From Candidatus Woesearchaeota archaeon (GTDB lineage Archaea; Nanobdellota; Nanobdellia; Woesearchaeales; GW2011-AR4): a DNA stretch of 25,147 nt. Below, piece by piece: positions 13,631 through 21,291 of this stretch; position 1 is the first letter of the stretch; each line of letters starts with the position of its first letter. The translations under genes and the position numbers were made by a program. The notes under the pieces were generated by a model that was not told where the DNA came from, ran no database searches, and saw only the letters and a list, made by a program, of their open reading frames with translations. The DNA lies in the NCBI GenBank assembly GCA_013330825.1, contig DUHN01000017.1:511-25657 (forward strand). Direction: 5' to 3'.

Positions 13631-15895
13631 ATGCCATACACCCTCATCATCACCGAGAAGCCGGCTGCGGCGAAGAAGATCGCGGAGTCGCTCGCGGACG
13701 GCAAGCCCATCAAGGGAGGCGGCAGCGTCCCGTACTACAGCCTCACGCATGGCAAGGAGGACATCATCGTGGCGTGCGCCGTCGGCCATCTCTACGGCCT
13801 CGCCGAGAAAGATAAGAAATCGGGCCAGTTCCCGGTCTTCGACATCGAGTGGAAGCCCGCGTCAGAGATGAGCAAGGGGTCCGGATTCACCAAGAAATAT
13901 CTCGACACCATCAGGAAGCTCGCGAAAGGCGCGGCCGCGTTCGTGGTGGCCACCGACTATGATGTCGAGGGGGAGGTCATCGGCCTCAACATCGTCCGCT
14001 ACCTGTGCAGGCAGAAGGACGCCAGCCGCATGAAGTTCTCCACCCTCACCAAGGAGGACATCGTCGAGGCATTCGAGAAGAGATCCCCCCATCTCGACTG
14101 GGGCCAGGCGAAGGCAGGGGAGACGAGGCATTATCTCGACTGGTACAACGGCATCAACTACTCAAGGGCGCTTACGTCGGCGATGAAGAAGACCGGCGGA
14201 TTCAAGCTCATGTCCACCGGCCGCGTCCAGGGCCCCGCACTGAAGATCATCGTGGACAAGGAAAAGGATATCCGCGCGTTCAAGCCGGTGCCGTTCTGGG
14301 AAGTGGAGCTCCTCGCCGAGAAATCCGGCAGGGAGATAGAGGCGTGGCACGAAAAGGGCAAGTTCTGGGGCAAGAAGGAGGCGGACGCGGTCATCGCGGG
14401 GACCAAGGGGGCCAAGCACGCGCTCGTGGCCTCGGCCGAGAAGAAGGAATTCTCGCAGCAGCCCCCTTTCCCCTTCGACCTGACCACCCTGCAGATGGAA
14501 GCGTACCACGCCCTCGGCATCCAGCCGAAAAGGACGTTGGAGGTCGCGCAGAGCCTCTACATCGCCGGGGCCATCTCCTATCCGCGAACGTCCTCCCAGA
14601 AGCTGCCGGAGTCCATCGGCTACAGGAAAATCCTGCAGGCATTGGCGAAGAACAGTGGCTACACGGCGCTGGCCAACGCCCTGCTGTCGAGATCCTCACT
14701 GAAGCCGAACGACGGCGAGAAGGCCGATCCCGCGCATCCCGCCATCTTCCCGACGGGGATGCAGCCCTCGTTCGATGACGAGCGCGAGGCGAAGGTCTAT
14801 GACCTGGTGGTGAGGAGGTTCCTTGCGACGTTTTCCGACCCTGCAACGAGGGAGACCATGACCATCGTGCTGGACTGCAGCAGGGAGAATTTCATCGCCC
14901 GGGGGACCCGCACCGTGAAGAGGGGATGGCACGAGTTCTATGCGCCCTACATCGACCTGGAGGAGCAGGAGCTGCCAAAAGTGGAGAAGGGCGGGCAGGT
15001 TGCAGTGAAGAAGATAGGGATGCACACCAAGGAGACCCAGCCGCCGAAGCGCTACACGCCCGCCAGCATCATCAAGGAGCTGGAGAGGCGCAGCCTGGGC
15101 ACGAAAGCCACGCGGAGCGACATCGTGGACACGCTCTTCAAGCGCGGCTATGTGGATGGGAGGTCCATCCAGGCCACGGAGCTGGGCATCCGCACCGTTG
15201 AGACGCTCGAGAGGCACGCGCCGAAGATCATCGACGAGGAGCTGACGCGCCATTTCGAGGAGGAGATGGAGGACATCAGGGAGGGCAAACGGCAGCCTGA
15301 TGACGTGCTGGGAGAGGCGCGGGAAGCCCTGACGGACATCATCAGGGATTTCAAGAAGAACGAGAAGGAGATCGGCAAGGAGCTGTCAAAGGCCAACATC
15401 GAGACGCGCAACGAGCTGACGGGCGTCGGGAAATGCCCCTCGTGCAAGGAAGGGGACCTGCAGATCCGCAGGGGGAAGTTCGGCGGCTTCGTCGCGTGCA
15501 ACCGCTACCCGGAATGCAAGACGACATTCTCCCTCCCGAGGAACGCGTTCATCAAGCCGGCCAAGAAGGAGTGCGAGCAGTGCGGCTACCCCAAGGTGCT
15601 GGCTATCAAGAAGAAGGGCGCCCAGGAATTCTGCCTCAACCAGGATTGCCCGTCGAAATACGCGGAAGGGAAAGCGGGAGAGACGGCCAAGAAGATCGCG
15701 AAGGGCATCATAGAGAAATCCTGCCCAAAGTGCGGCAAGGGGAAAGTGGTGGTGAGATCCTCCATCTACGGGAAATTCTACGGCTGCGACCGCTATCCGG
15801 AATGCGCGTATACGGCGCAATTGGACGAACGTTCGGGGGGAGACGGCAAAAACGGGGAAGGGAAAGGAGAGGGTCATGGGAAAGGGTATTCATAA
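13631..15895 (+). CDS. topA: DNA topoisomerase I (type IA)
   Basis: A 754-residue enzyme that relaxes negative supercoils by single-strand passage. The N terminus YTLIITEKPAAAKKIA begins the Toprim domain with its E-K pair; the acidic Toprim motif is ATDYDVEGE (about 115). The catalytic tyrosine is Y317 in ISYPRTSSQ. The C-terminal third carries three zinc-ribbon modules: CPSC...CNRYPEC, CEQC...CLNQDC and CPKC...CDRYPEC. The length and zinc-ribbon tail match archaeal TopA rather than reverse gyrase, and there is no helicase domain, so nothing here points to a hyperthermophile. The final codons overlap the next gene by 20 nt, and an AAAGGAGAGG site lies inside its end, so a topA-protease-PLD operon is likely. 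Confidence 0.97.
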   Translation: MPYTLIITEKPAAAKKIAESLADGKPIKGGGSVPYYSLTHGKEDIIVACAVGHLYGLAEKDKKSGQFPVFDIEWKPASEMSKGSGFTKKYLDTIRKLAKGAAAFVVATDYDVEGEVIGLNIVRYLCRQKDASRMKFSTLTKEDIVEAFEKRSPHLDWGQAKAGETRHYLDWYNGINYSRALTSAMKKTGGFKLMSTGRVQGPALKIIVDKEKDIRAFKPVPFWEVELLAEKSGREIEAWHEKGKFWGKKEADAVIAGTKGAKHALVASAEKKEFSQQPPFPFDLTTLQMEAYHALGIQPKRTLEVAQSLYIAGAISYPRTSSQKLPESIGYRKILQALAKNSGYTALANALLSRSSLKPNDGEKADPAHPAIFPTGMQPSFDDEREAKVYDLVVRRFLATFSDPATRETMTIVLDCSRENFIARGTRTVKRGWHEFYAPYIDLEEQELPKVEKGGQVAVKKIGMHTKETQPPKRYTPASIIKELERRSLGTKATRSDIVDTLFKRGYVDGRSIQATELGIRTVETLERHAPKIIDEELTRHFEEEMEDIREGKRQPDDVLGEAREALTDIIRDFKKNEKEIGKELSKANIETRNELTGVGKCPSCKEGDLQIRRGKFGGFVACNRYPECKTTFSLPRNAFIKPAKKECEQCGYPKVLAIKKKGAQEFCLNQDCPSKYAEGKAGETAKKIAKGIIEKSCPKCGKGKVVVRSSIYGKFYGCDRYPECAYTAQLDERSGGDGKNGEGKGEGHGKGYS

Positions 15896-17681
15896 GCTCG
15901 CCCCGGTGATTGCATCCTGCGTCGCGTTCCTTGTTCTTGGTATGCTGCAGGCGTCGGCAGAGGGGCAGGGCCATATGACTTTGCTCGCGGTGAGCGAGAC
16001 GGACAATGGCTATGTGGGGGGGACTGCCGACCTCTACCTCACCATAAAGCCGGGCACTGGCCGGATCTTCCTCGAGACATTCCCCTTCACCAAGGTGGAC
16101 ACTCAGATGTCCACGCGGTTCGCGAACGAGATCGCGTGCGATTATCTCGATGTGGATTGTTCCCGGTACGATTTTTTTTACACGCTGACGGCCAAAAGCT
16201 CCATCATAGCCGGGCCGAGCGCCGGCGCGGCGATTGCTGCCCTCACGGTGGCGATGCTTGAGGGCTCGGAGGTTGACGAGGGCGTCGCCCTCACGGGAAC
16301 GATAAATTCAGGGGGATTGATAGGCCCTGTCGGCGGCCTGAGGGAGAAGGTGATTGCCGGCTCCAGGGCGGGGCTGAAGACTCTCCTCATCCCCAAGGGA
16401 GAATCCTTCTTCAGCAATGAGAGCGAGCGCGCGGCCATCGAGAACGCGACGAAGGGAAAAGTCGATATCGTCGAGATCTACACGCTCGACGAGGCGATGG
16501 AGCGCTTCACCGGGAAGAAGAGGGAGCGCAAGAGCGCAATCCCCATCAGCGAGGAATACCTGTCCACCATGAAGGTCCTCGCCAGGGAGTTGTGCGGGCG
16601 GACAAAGGAACTCGGCGAAAGCGCATTGCCCGGCAACGTGTCATCGGCCGACTGGGGAAACAATTCAGGGGAAGGGGGGATAAACGCGGGCGAGGTGCTG
16701 TCCTCTGCGAAAAACCTCTCTGGAAAAGGGGAAGCTGCGCTCGGGCAGGAAAGGTACTATTCCTCCGCCAGCTACTGCTTCGGGGCTAACGTCGAGTATA
16801 CCCTGCTCTCTCTCCTGGGAAAAAATCTCAGCAGTGGCGAGCGCGCGGCCATGGCGGAGAACATCAGCAACGCTCTCGACGCCTTTGAGGCCAAGGTCAG
16901 GAAAGAGCCCATCCGCACCATCACCGACCTGGAGAGCTACATGGTTGCAGAGGAGCGCATGGGGGAGGCGCGGCTGTACCTGAAGCGGGCCAGGAATGAG
17001 ACAGACGCTGAAGACCAGCTCTACGGGATGGCGTGGGCCACCGAGCGCCTCAGCTCCGCAGGCTCATGGTTCCAGTTCTTCGGGAAGCAGGGCAGGGAAT
17101 ATGATTTTGACAAGGACACGCTGGCCACGGGATGCACCCTCAAGCTCGCGGAGACCGAGGAGAGGATCCAATACCTCGAATTGTTCCTTCCGGTGCCGCT
17201 CGAGACCGCGCGGCGGGAGTACAGGGAAGCGCAGGAAGAGGCTGGCAAGGAGAATTATGAGATGTGCCTGTACAAGGCGAGCAAGGCGAAGGCGAGCGCC
17301 GGCGTCGTATTGGGGGTGCTCGGCGTCGACCGGGGGAATTTCCAGGAAGTGCTGGATGTCAAGCTCGGCATCGTGAGGCAGATGATTGCTGAGGAGGCTT
17401 CGCAGGGGGTGTTTCCCATCCTCGGCTACAGCTACTACGAGTACGCCGATTCCCTGAAGCAGGACGATGTGCTCTCCGCGCTGCTCTATGCCGAGTACGC
17501 GCTGGAGCTCGGCAACCTTGACTTGTATGTCAAGCAGCCGGGCGCAAGGGGGGAGATGAGGAATGCGCCGGTGGACTGGAAGCTCCTCCTGGTGTTTCTC
17601 ATCGGCATCGCGGTCGGGGTGGGCAGCGCGCTGACGATATGGGAGCGCAGGGCTACGGCGGGAAGATTGGGGAAGGGATGA
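15876..17681 (+). CDS. Secreted, membrane-anchored Lon-type (S16) serine protease without AAA domain
   Basis: A 601-residue protein with an N-terminal signal peptide (about 1-28) and a C-terminal membrane segment (about 569-588, LLLVFLIGIAVGVGSALTIW) followed by a short basic tail. Residues ~30-215 form a Lon proteolytic domain: S115 in AGPSAGAA and K158 in GPVGGLREKV make the Ser-Lys dyad with the 43-residue spacing known from E. coli Lon. No ATPase domain is present. Residues ~230-560 are helical and repeat-like (YYSSASYCFGAN, ESYMVAEERMGEARLYL, NYEMCLYKASKAKA), perhaps a TPR-like substrate platform outside the membrane. This matches the predicted archaeal surface serine proteases of the COG1750 type (recalled family, not checked). 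Translation probably couples to topA; it is followed 3 nt later by a PLD-family lipoprotein. Confidence 0.85.
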   Translation: MGKGIHKLAPVIASCVAFLVLGMLQASAEGQGHMTLLAVSETDNGYVGGTADLYLTIKPGTGRIFLETFPFTKVDTQMSTRFANEIACDYLDVDCSRYDFFYTLTAKSSIIAGPSAGAAIAALTVAMLEGSEVDEGVALTGTINSGGLIGPVGGLREKVIAGSRAGLKTLLIPKGESFFSNESERAAIENATKGKVDIVEIYTLDEAMERFTGKKRERKSAIPISEEYLSTMKVLARELCGRTKELGESALPGNVSSADWGNNSGEGGINAGEVLSSAKNLSGKGEAALGQERYYSSASYCFGANVEYTLLSLLGKNLSSGERAAMAENISNALDAFEAKVRKEPIRTITDLESYMVAEERMGEARLYLKRARNETDAEDQLYGMAWATERLSSAGSWFQFFGKQGREYDFDKDTLATGCTLKLAETEERIQYLELFLPVPLETARREYREAQEEAGKENYEMCLYKASKAKASAGVVLGVLGVDRGNFQEVLDVKLGIVRQMIAEEASQGVFPILGYSYYEYADSLKQDDVLSALLYAEYALELGNLDLYVKQPGARGEMRNAPVDWKLLLVFLIGIAVGVGSALTIWERRATAGRLGKG

Positions 17682-17684
17682 GCG

Positions 17685-18662
17685 ATGCGGCTCTCCATCT
17701 TCCTTTGCGCGCTCGCGGCGCTTCTCGCCGGCTGCGCAGGGTACGCGGTGAAGGATGTCCCTGAAGTTCTGCGCGAGCAGGGCCCTGACCCCGGCGTCTT
17801 CTTCTGCAAGCAGGACAACTGCAGCTGGCATCTTGAAGAACTGATCCTGTCTGCGCAGTCCTCAATCCATTGCGCCTTCTATGACCTTGACCTGCAGAAC
17901 ATCATCGCGGCATTGGGGGAGCAGAGCAGGCATGCTGAAGTAAGGGTGGTGCTGGATGACGAGCCCTATGAGGGAATGGTCTCAGGGGATGGCGTCCTGG
18001 TGGAAGACCGTTCTTCGCGCATGCACAACAAGTTCTGCGTCGTGGATGGCATGTACGTGTGGACGGGCTCATTCAATCCGACAACGGCTGACAACGACGT
18101 CAACGACAACAACGCCGTGCTGATGAGCTCCTATTACCTGGCGAAGAATTATGAGCAGGAATTCGGTGAGTTGTGGATGGGAGAGTTCAGCGCGGGAAGC
18201 CGTGTCCCTTACCCTTCATTTGTCCACAACGGGATGCTGGTCGAGAATGCCTTCTGCCCCGAGGACAGGTGCGAGGAAAAGGTCGCCTCGCTGCTCGGCA
18301 ATGCGTCGGTGTCCGTGTATGTCATGGTGTTCAGCTTCACATCGGAGAAGATCGCCGACGCGATGCTCTTCAGGAGGGATGCGGAGATGCGGGGCGTCTT
18401 CGATTCGTCCCAGGCAGGCAGCAGCTATTCCCAGTACAAGCGCCTTCTCGGGTTTGGCTTGCCGGTCAGGAAGGACAGGGGGAAGGGCAAGCTCCATCAC
18501 AAGGTGTTCATCATCGACAACGAGACCGTCATCACGGGAAGCTACAATCCCACGGCCTCCGGCTCTGGGGAGAATGACGAGAACGTCCTTATCCTGCACA
18601 ATCAGGGAATTGCCCGCCGGTATGCCGGGGAGTTCTTCCGCCTGTGGGAGGCGGCATCATGA
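17685..18662 (+). CDS. PLD-superfamily nuclease/phospholipase, predicted lipoprotein
   Basis: A 325-residue protein with a signal peptide ending in a lipobox-like LLAGC (lipidated or disulfide-forming C17). It has two HKD motifs: H114-x-K116-x4-D121 followed by WTGSFNPT, and H271-H-K273-x4-D278 followed by ITGSYNPT. Both halves are intact, so the enzyme should be active as a phosphodiesterase through a covalent His intermediate. The small size and the GS-[FY]-NPT sequences resemble Nuc/endonuclease-like PLDs more than large phospholipases. It acts outside the membrane, next to the secreted Lon-like protease, whose stop is 3 nt upstream. The pair could degrade extracellular nucleic acid and protein, for example for scavenging; this is inference. 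Confidence 0.88.
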   Translation: MRLSIFLCALAALLAGCAGYAVKDVPEVLREQGPDPGVFFCKQDNCSWHLEELILSAQSSIHCAFYDLDLQNIIAALGEQSRHAEVRVVLDDEPYEGMVSGDGVLVEDRSSRMHNKFCVVDGMYVWTGSFNPTTADNDVNDNNAVLMSSYYLAKNYEQEFGELWMGEFSAGSRVPYPSFVHNGMLVENAFCPEDRCEEKVASLLGNASVSVYVMVFSFTSEKIADAMLFRRDAEMRGVFDSSQAGSSYSQYKRLLGFGLPVRKDRGKGKLHHKVFIIDNETVITGSYNPTASGSGENDENVLILHNQGIARRYAGEFFRLWEAAS

Positions 18663-18694
18663 TGGCGTGGTATACCCATTCGACTGGCGAAAAC

Positions 18695-18703
18695 GATTAA
18701 AAT
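18695..18703 (+). promoter_or_regulatory. TATA box of the glutaredoxin gene
   Basis: GATTAAAAT, centred 25 nt before GTG 18724, consistent with a leaderless transcript beginning on a GTG codon. Confidence 0.45.
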
Positions 18704-18723
18704 CCGGGTGATGTTTCCGTAGT

Positions 18724-18960
18724 GTGATCACTCTCTACCAGTTTGAGGAATGCCCGTACTGCGCAAAGGTGCGCGCCGTGCTGGAGGAACTGAAGCTGCC
18801 CTATACGAAAGTCAACGTCTCCCGCGACCGGGAGGATCCGGTGAGGAAGATGCTAGCCGGGAAGTCCGGCGTGCACACCGTCCCCGTGGCGGAGATAGGC
18901 GGGAGATTCATAGGCGACAGCGGCGCCATCATCAGCCATCTCCGGCAGATGAAGGCATAG
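18724..18960 (+). CDS. Glutaredoxin-like thiol-disulfide oxidoreductase
   Basis: A 78-residue thioredoxin-fold protein with the active site C10-P-Y-C13 in FEECPYC. The cis-proline loop is HTVPV, and the GG-x-FIGDSGAI segment binds the glutathione or thiol partner. The start codon is GTG; no in-frame ATG precedes the CPYC motif and a TATA box sits 25 nt upstream. It reduces protein or small-molecule disulfides in the cytoplasm; archaea often lack glutathione, so the electron donor may be another thiol or a thioredoxin reductase. It is separated from the PLD gene by 61 nt with its own promoter. Confidence 0.92.
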   Translation: MITLYQFEECPYCAKVRAVLEELKLPYTKVNVSRDREDPVRKMLAGKSGVHTVPVAEIGGRFIGDSGAIISHLRQMKA

Positions 18961-19019
18961 CGGAGCGGCAAGGATGGAAACGGGAGTATATCATCTTCCA
19001 GTGGGAACGGACAGAAAGC

Positions 19020-19028
19020 TTTTTAAAA
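19020..19028 (+). promoter_or_regulatory. TATA box of the acidic-protein / PfkB operon
   Basis: TTTTTAAAA, centred 36 nt before ATG 19060, predicting a start near 19050 and a leader of about 10 nt that contains GAGGTG as ribosome binding site. Confidence 0.5.
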
Positions 19029-19059
19029 AATCCCCTGAAAGGCGCATCGAGGTGTCCTG

Positions 19060-19200
19060 ATGGAAGAGGAGTACGACGAGGATGATGAGGATGATGAGGA
19101 TGAGGATGACGAGAAGGATGAGGAGGAAGAGGACTTCTCTGACTTCGAGGAGCAGAATGATGATGACGATGAGAAGGAAGAGGAAAAGAAGGAGCAATAG
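19060..19200 (+). CDS. Extremely acidic 46-residue protein
   Basis: A short frame, MEEEYDEDDEDDEDEDDEKD..., ending at TAG 19200. About three quarters of its residues are Asp or Glu, with a small central DFSDF segment and a Lys-containing tail. It is supported as a real gene by a TATA box at 19020, a GAGGTG site 5 nt before the ATG, and direct abutment with the next gene (TAG followed at once by GTG). It has no fold signature; it could be a nucleic-acid mimic, a chaperone-like or histone-binding-like peptide, or a regulatory tail-like protein. Low complexity means homology cannot be judged by eye. Confidence 0.6.
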   Translation: MEEEYDEDDEDDEDEDDEKDEEEEDFSDFEEQNDDDDEKEEEKKEQ

Positions 19201-20124
19201 GTGAGCTCCATACCCGTTATGGCAACAAATGAGGTTCTCATCGTCGGCACCGTCGCCCTGGATAGCGTGAAGACGCCGTTCGGGCATGTGCAGAATGCGC
19301 TGGGCGGCTCCGCCTCGTATGCCTCCACGGCATGCAGCTTTTTCTCTCCAGCCAGGATAATCTCCATCGTCGGCGAGGATTTCCCTCCCGAGCACCTGGC
19401 CTTCCTCCAATCGAGGGGAATCGACACGTCAGGCATCAAGAAAGAAGGGAAGACGTTCCATTGGGAGGGGTTCTACGAGTTCGACATGAACGAGGCCAAG
19501 ACGATCAGGACCGAGCTCAATTCTCTCGCGACATTCGCCATCGGCATGCCTCCAAGCTACAGGGATGCGAAATACCTGTTCCTGGCAAACATCGACCCGA
19601 AGCTGCAGATGGACGTCCTTGACGCGGTGAATGCCCCTCATCTGGTCGTCATGGATACGATGAATTTCTGGATAAGCAGCAGGAAGAGGGAGCTTCTTGA
19701 GGTGATCAGGAGGGTGGATGTCCTTGTGCTCAACGACGGCGAGGCACGCCAGCTCTTCGGCACCGTCAGCCTGCTCAAGGCGGCGCGGCAGGCGCTGTCC
19801 CTCGGCCCGGAGGCGGTCATCATCAAGAAAGGGGAGCACGGCGCCCTCCTGTTCACCGACGACAGGCATTTTTCTGCCCCGGGCTATCCCTTGGAGGAGG
19901 TAAAGGACCCGACCGGCTGCGGGGACTGCTTCGGCGGCGGGCTTGTCGGCTATCTTGCAAAGGAGGGGAAGCACGACGAAAAGACGCTGAGGAAGGCGAT
20001 CGTCTACGGCAGCGTGCTCGCGTCATACAATGCAGAGGATTTCAGCCTGAACCGGCTGCGGACATTGAAGAGTGGGGACATAGAGGGGAGATACAGGGAG
20101 ATGAAGGACATCAGGGAGTTTTGA
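19201..20124 (+). CDS. PfkB-family sugar/nucleoside kinase with a TGCGD motif
   Basis: A 307-residue ribokinase-fold kinase. The N-terminal strand is VLIVGTVALDSV; LGGSASYASTA is the substrate-contact GG motif; the signature DPTGCGDCFGGG has Cys in place of the usual Ala and keeps the catalytic Asp (D242 from the GTG start). I list GTG 19201, preceded by AAGGAG and directly abutting the acidic gene; ATG 19219 would remove six residues and is a reasonable alternative. The TPFG-x-V-x-NALGGSA layout resembles a bacterial/archaeal subgroup whose substrate I do not know. It is transcribed with the acidic protein and upstream of the pentose phosphate genes, separated by a 273-bp spacer, so a role in ribose or nucleoside salvage is plausible. 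Confidence 0.9.
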   Translation: MSSIPVMATNEVLIVGTVALDSVKTPFGHVQNALGGSASYASTACSFFSPARIISIVGEDFPPEHLAFLQSRGIDTSGIKKEGKTFHWEGFYEFDMNEAKTIRTELNSLATFAIGMPPSYRDAKYLFLANIDPKLQMDVLDAVNAPHLVVMDTMNFWISSRKRELLEVIRRVDVLVLNDGEARQLFGTVSLLKAARQALSLGPEAVIIKKGEHGALLFTDDRHFSAPGYPLEEVKDPTGCGDCFGGGLVGYLAKEGKHDEKTLRKAIVYGSVLASYNAEDFSLNRLRTLKSGDIEGRYREMKDIREF

Positions 20125-20219
20125 GTTCTGCCCTTATTCCGGTGTGAAGAAGGTTGGCACGAAATGGAAGGTTGCCATCCTTCTGGCAAATCCATTCAAC
20201 AAAGGCATCAAGCCGACAA

Positions 20220-20276
20220 GGGGGATGTCCCTGCCCGGAGGCGCGCCTCCGGCATCCACTGCGCGGGCTACGGGGA
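20220..20276 (+). repeat. 57-nt structured repeat core, copy B
   Basis: This matches the minus strand of 12332-12388 at 50 of 57 positions. The inner stem is CGGAGG-CGCG-CCTCCG (20236-20251) against CGGAAG/CTTCCG in copy A, a compensatory A-U to G-C change; the outer stem GGATGT (20223-20228) pairs with GCATCC (20252-20257) with one G-U. It lies in the 273-bp gene-free spacer 20125-20397. The rest of that spacer holds a small TTGCCA/TGGCAA hairpin (about 20172-20189) and the transketolase promoter. The flanks match copy A only weakly and clear terminal repeats are not seen, so this looks like a decayed or partial copy. Confidence 0.75.
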
Positions 20277-20367
20277 GGCAGCCTCGTCAACAACGATGAC
20301 GGAGCGTTCGAAGCCGCTAACCCGGAGTGAAACGGAGATTCGGGACAGAGCCATCGGCAACAAAACG

Positions 20368-20376
20368 CTTAAAAAC
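20368..20376 (+). promoter_or_regulatory. TATA box of the transketolase-transaldolase operon
   Basis: CTTAAAAAC, centred 26 nt before ATG 20398; leaderless spacing that fixes the transketolase start well inside the longer open frame. Confidence 0.6.
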
Positions 20377-20397
20377 ATGCGAGATGCCCCTCCTGCC

Positions 20398-21240
20398 ATG
20401 GAAAAGGCCGAAATTCTTGGTCTCAAGAGGACGGCAAAGGAGCTGCGCAAAGCCATCATCGACATCGTCTACAAGGCGCAGTCCGGCCATCCCGGCGGCT
20501 CGTTGAGCGAGATAGACATGCTCGTCGCGCTGTATTTCTCTAGGCTGAATGTCGATCCGAAGGATCCGAAGGGAAAGGGCAGGGACAAGTTCGTGCTGAG
20601 CAAGGGCCATGCCTCTCCCGGCCTGTACGCCGTGCTGGCGGAGAAAGGGTTTTTCCCAAAAAAGGAGCTGGACGGCTTCAGAAAAATCGGCAGCATGCTG
20701 CAGGGCCATCCGGAGCTTGCAACTCCGGGAATCGAGTATGCGGGGGGATCGCTCGGGCAGGGCATCTGTTTCGCCGTGGGGCTTGCGCTGGCGGGGAAGC
20801 TCGACAAAAGCAAGGCGAAAGTCGTCGTCATGATAGGGGACGGCGAGGCGCAGGAAGGCGCGGTCTGGGAAGCATCGATGGCAGCGCATTTCCACAAGCT
20901 GGACAATCTCATCGCCATACTCGACAAGAACCAGGTGCAGGAGACCGGCAGGACCGAGGAGGTCATGGCCATCGACCCTGCAGCGGAGAAATGGAAAGCG
21001 TTCGGCTGGAACGTGGCGGAGATCAACGGCCACGACATGGGGCAGGTGGTCGATGCGCTCGGCAGGGCATGGTCCATGCAGAATGGGAAGCCGACGATGA
21101 TTGTCTCCAACACCGTCAAGGGCAAGGGCGTGTCGTTCATGGAGCTCAACCACAAGTTCCACGGCAAGGCCCCGAATGAGGAGGAGTACAAAAAGGCCAT
21201 TGCGGAGATTGAGGCCATCGATGTGGAGAAGTTCGGATAG
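20398..21240 (+). CDS. Transketolase, N-terminal (thiamine diphosphate-binding) subunit
   Basis: A 280-residue protein equal to the PP domain of transketolase. Visible motifs: SGHPGGSLSE (H31), SKGHASPGLYA (H71), LQGHPE (H104), GGSLGQG, and the diphosphate-binding GDGEAQEG (147-154) with N178 in LDKNQ for Mg and ThDP. It pairs with the following gene, which carries the Pyr and C-terminal domains; split transketolases of this form are common in Archaea and some bacteria. The complex exchanges two-carbon ketol units between ketoses and aldoses in the non-oxidative pentose phosphate pathway. The open frame begins at 20164, but the first 78 codons run through the repeat-bearing spacer; the TATA box and the match MEKAEILGLKRTAKELRK support 20398. 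Confidence 0.95.
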   Translation: MEKAEILGLKRTAKELRKAIIDIVYKAQSGHPGGSLSEIDMLVALYFSRLNVDPKDPKGKGRDKFVLSKGHASPGLYAVLAEKGFFPKKELDGFRKIGSMLQGHPELATPGIEYAGGSLGQGICFAVGLALAGKLDKSKAKVVVMIGDGEAQEGAVWEASMAAHFHKLDNLIAILDKNQVQETGRTEEVMAIDPAAEKWKAFGWNVAEINGHDMGQVVDALGRAWSMQNGKPTMIVSNTVKGKGVSFMELNHKFHGKAPNEEEYKKAIAEIEAIDVEKFG

Positions 21241-21291
21241 GATGCCTTCATCGGTGATGGGTATGAGAACCATGGTGACGTGATTGGGAAA

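Noticed and set aside
14005..14778. 257-codon alternative plus-strand frame inside topA
   Set aside because: It overlaps the Toprim and catalytic regions of topA in another frame, and its translation is Gly/Arg-rich low-complexity sequence.
19063..19190. GAT/GAG-rich tract as a microsatellite or simple repeat
   Set aside because: The tract is irregular, keeps one open frame with start, ribosome binding site and promoter, and is better explained as an acidic coding gene.
18991..19439. Two minus-strand frames giving poly-Ser or poly-Leu/Ile proteins
   Set aside because: They are mirror translations of the GAT/GAG codons of the acidic gene and of the kinase start.
20317..21273. Long minus-strand open frame opposite the transketolase N subunit
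   Set aside because: It is antisense to a gene with clear catalytic motifs, and its composition (Arg/His/Leu-rich) is that of a GC-rich shadow frame.
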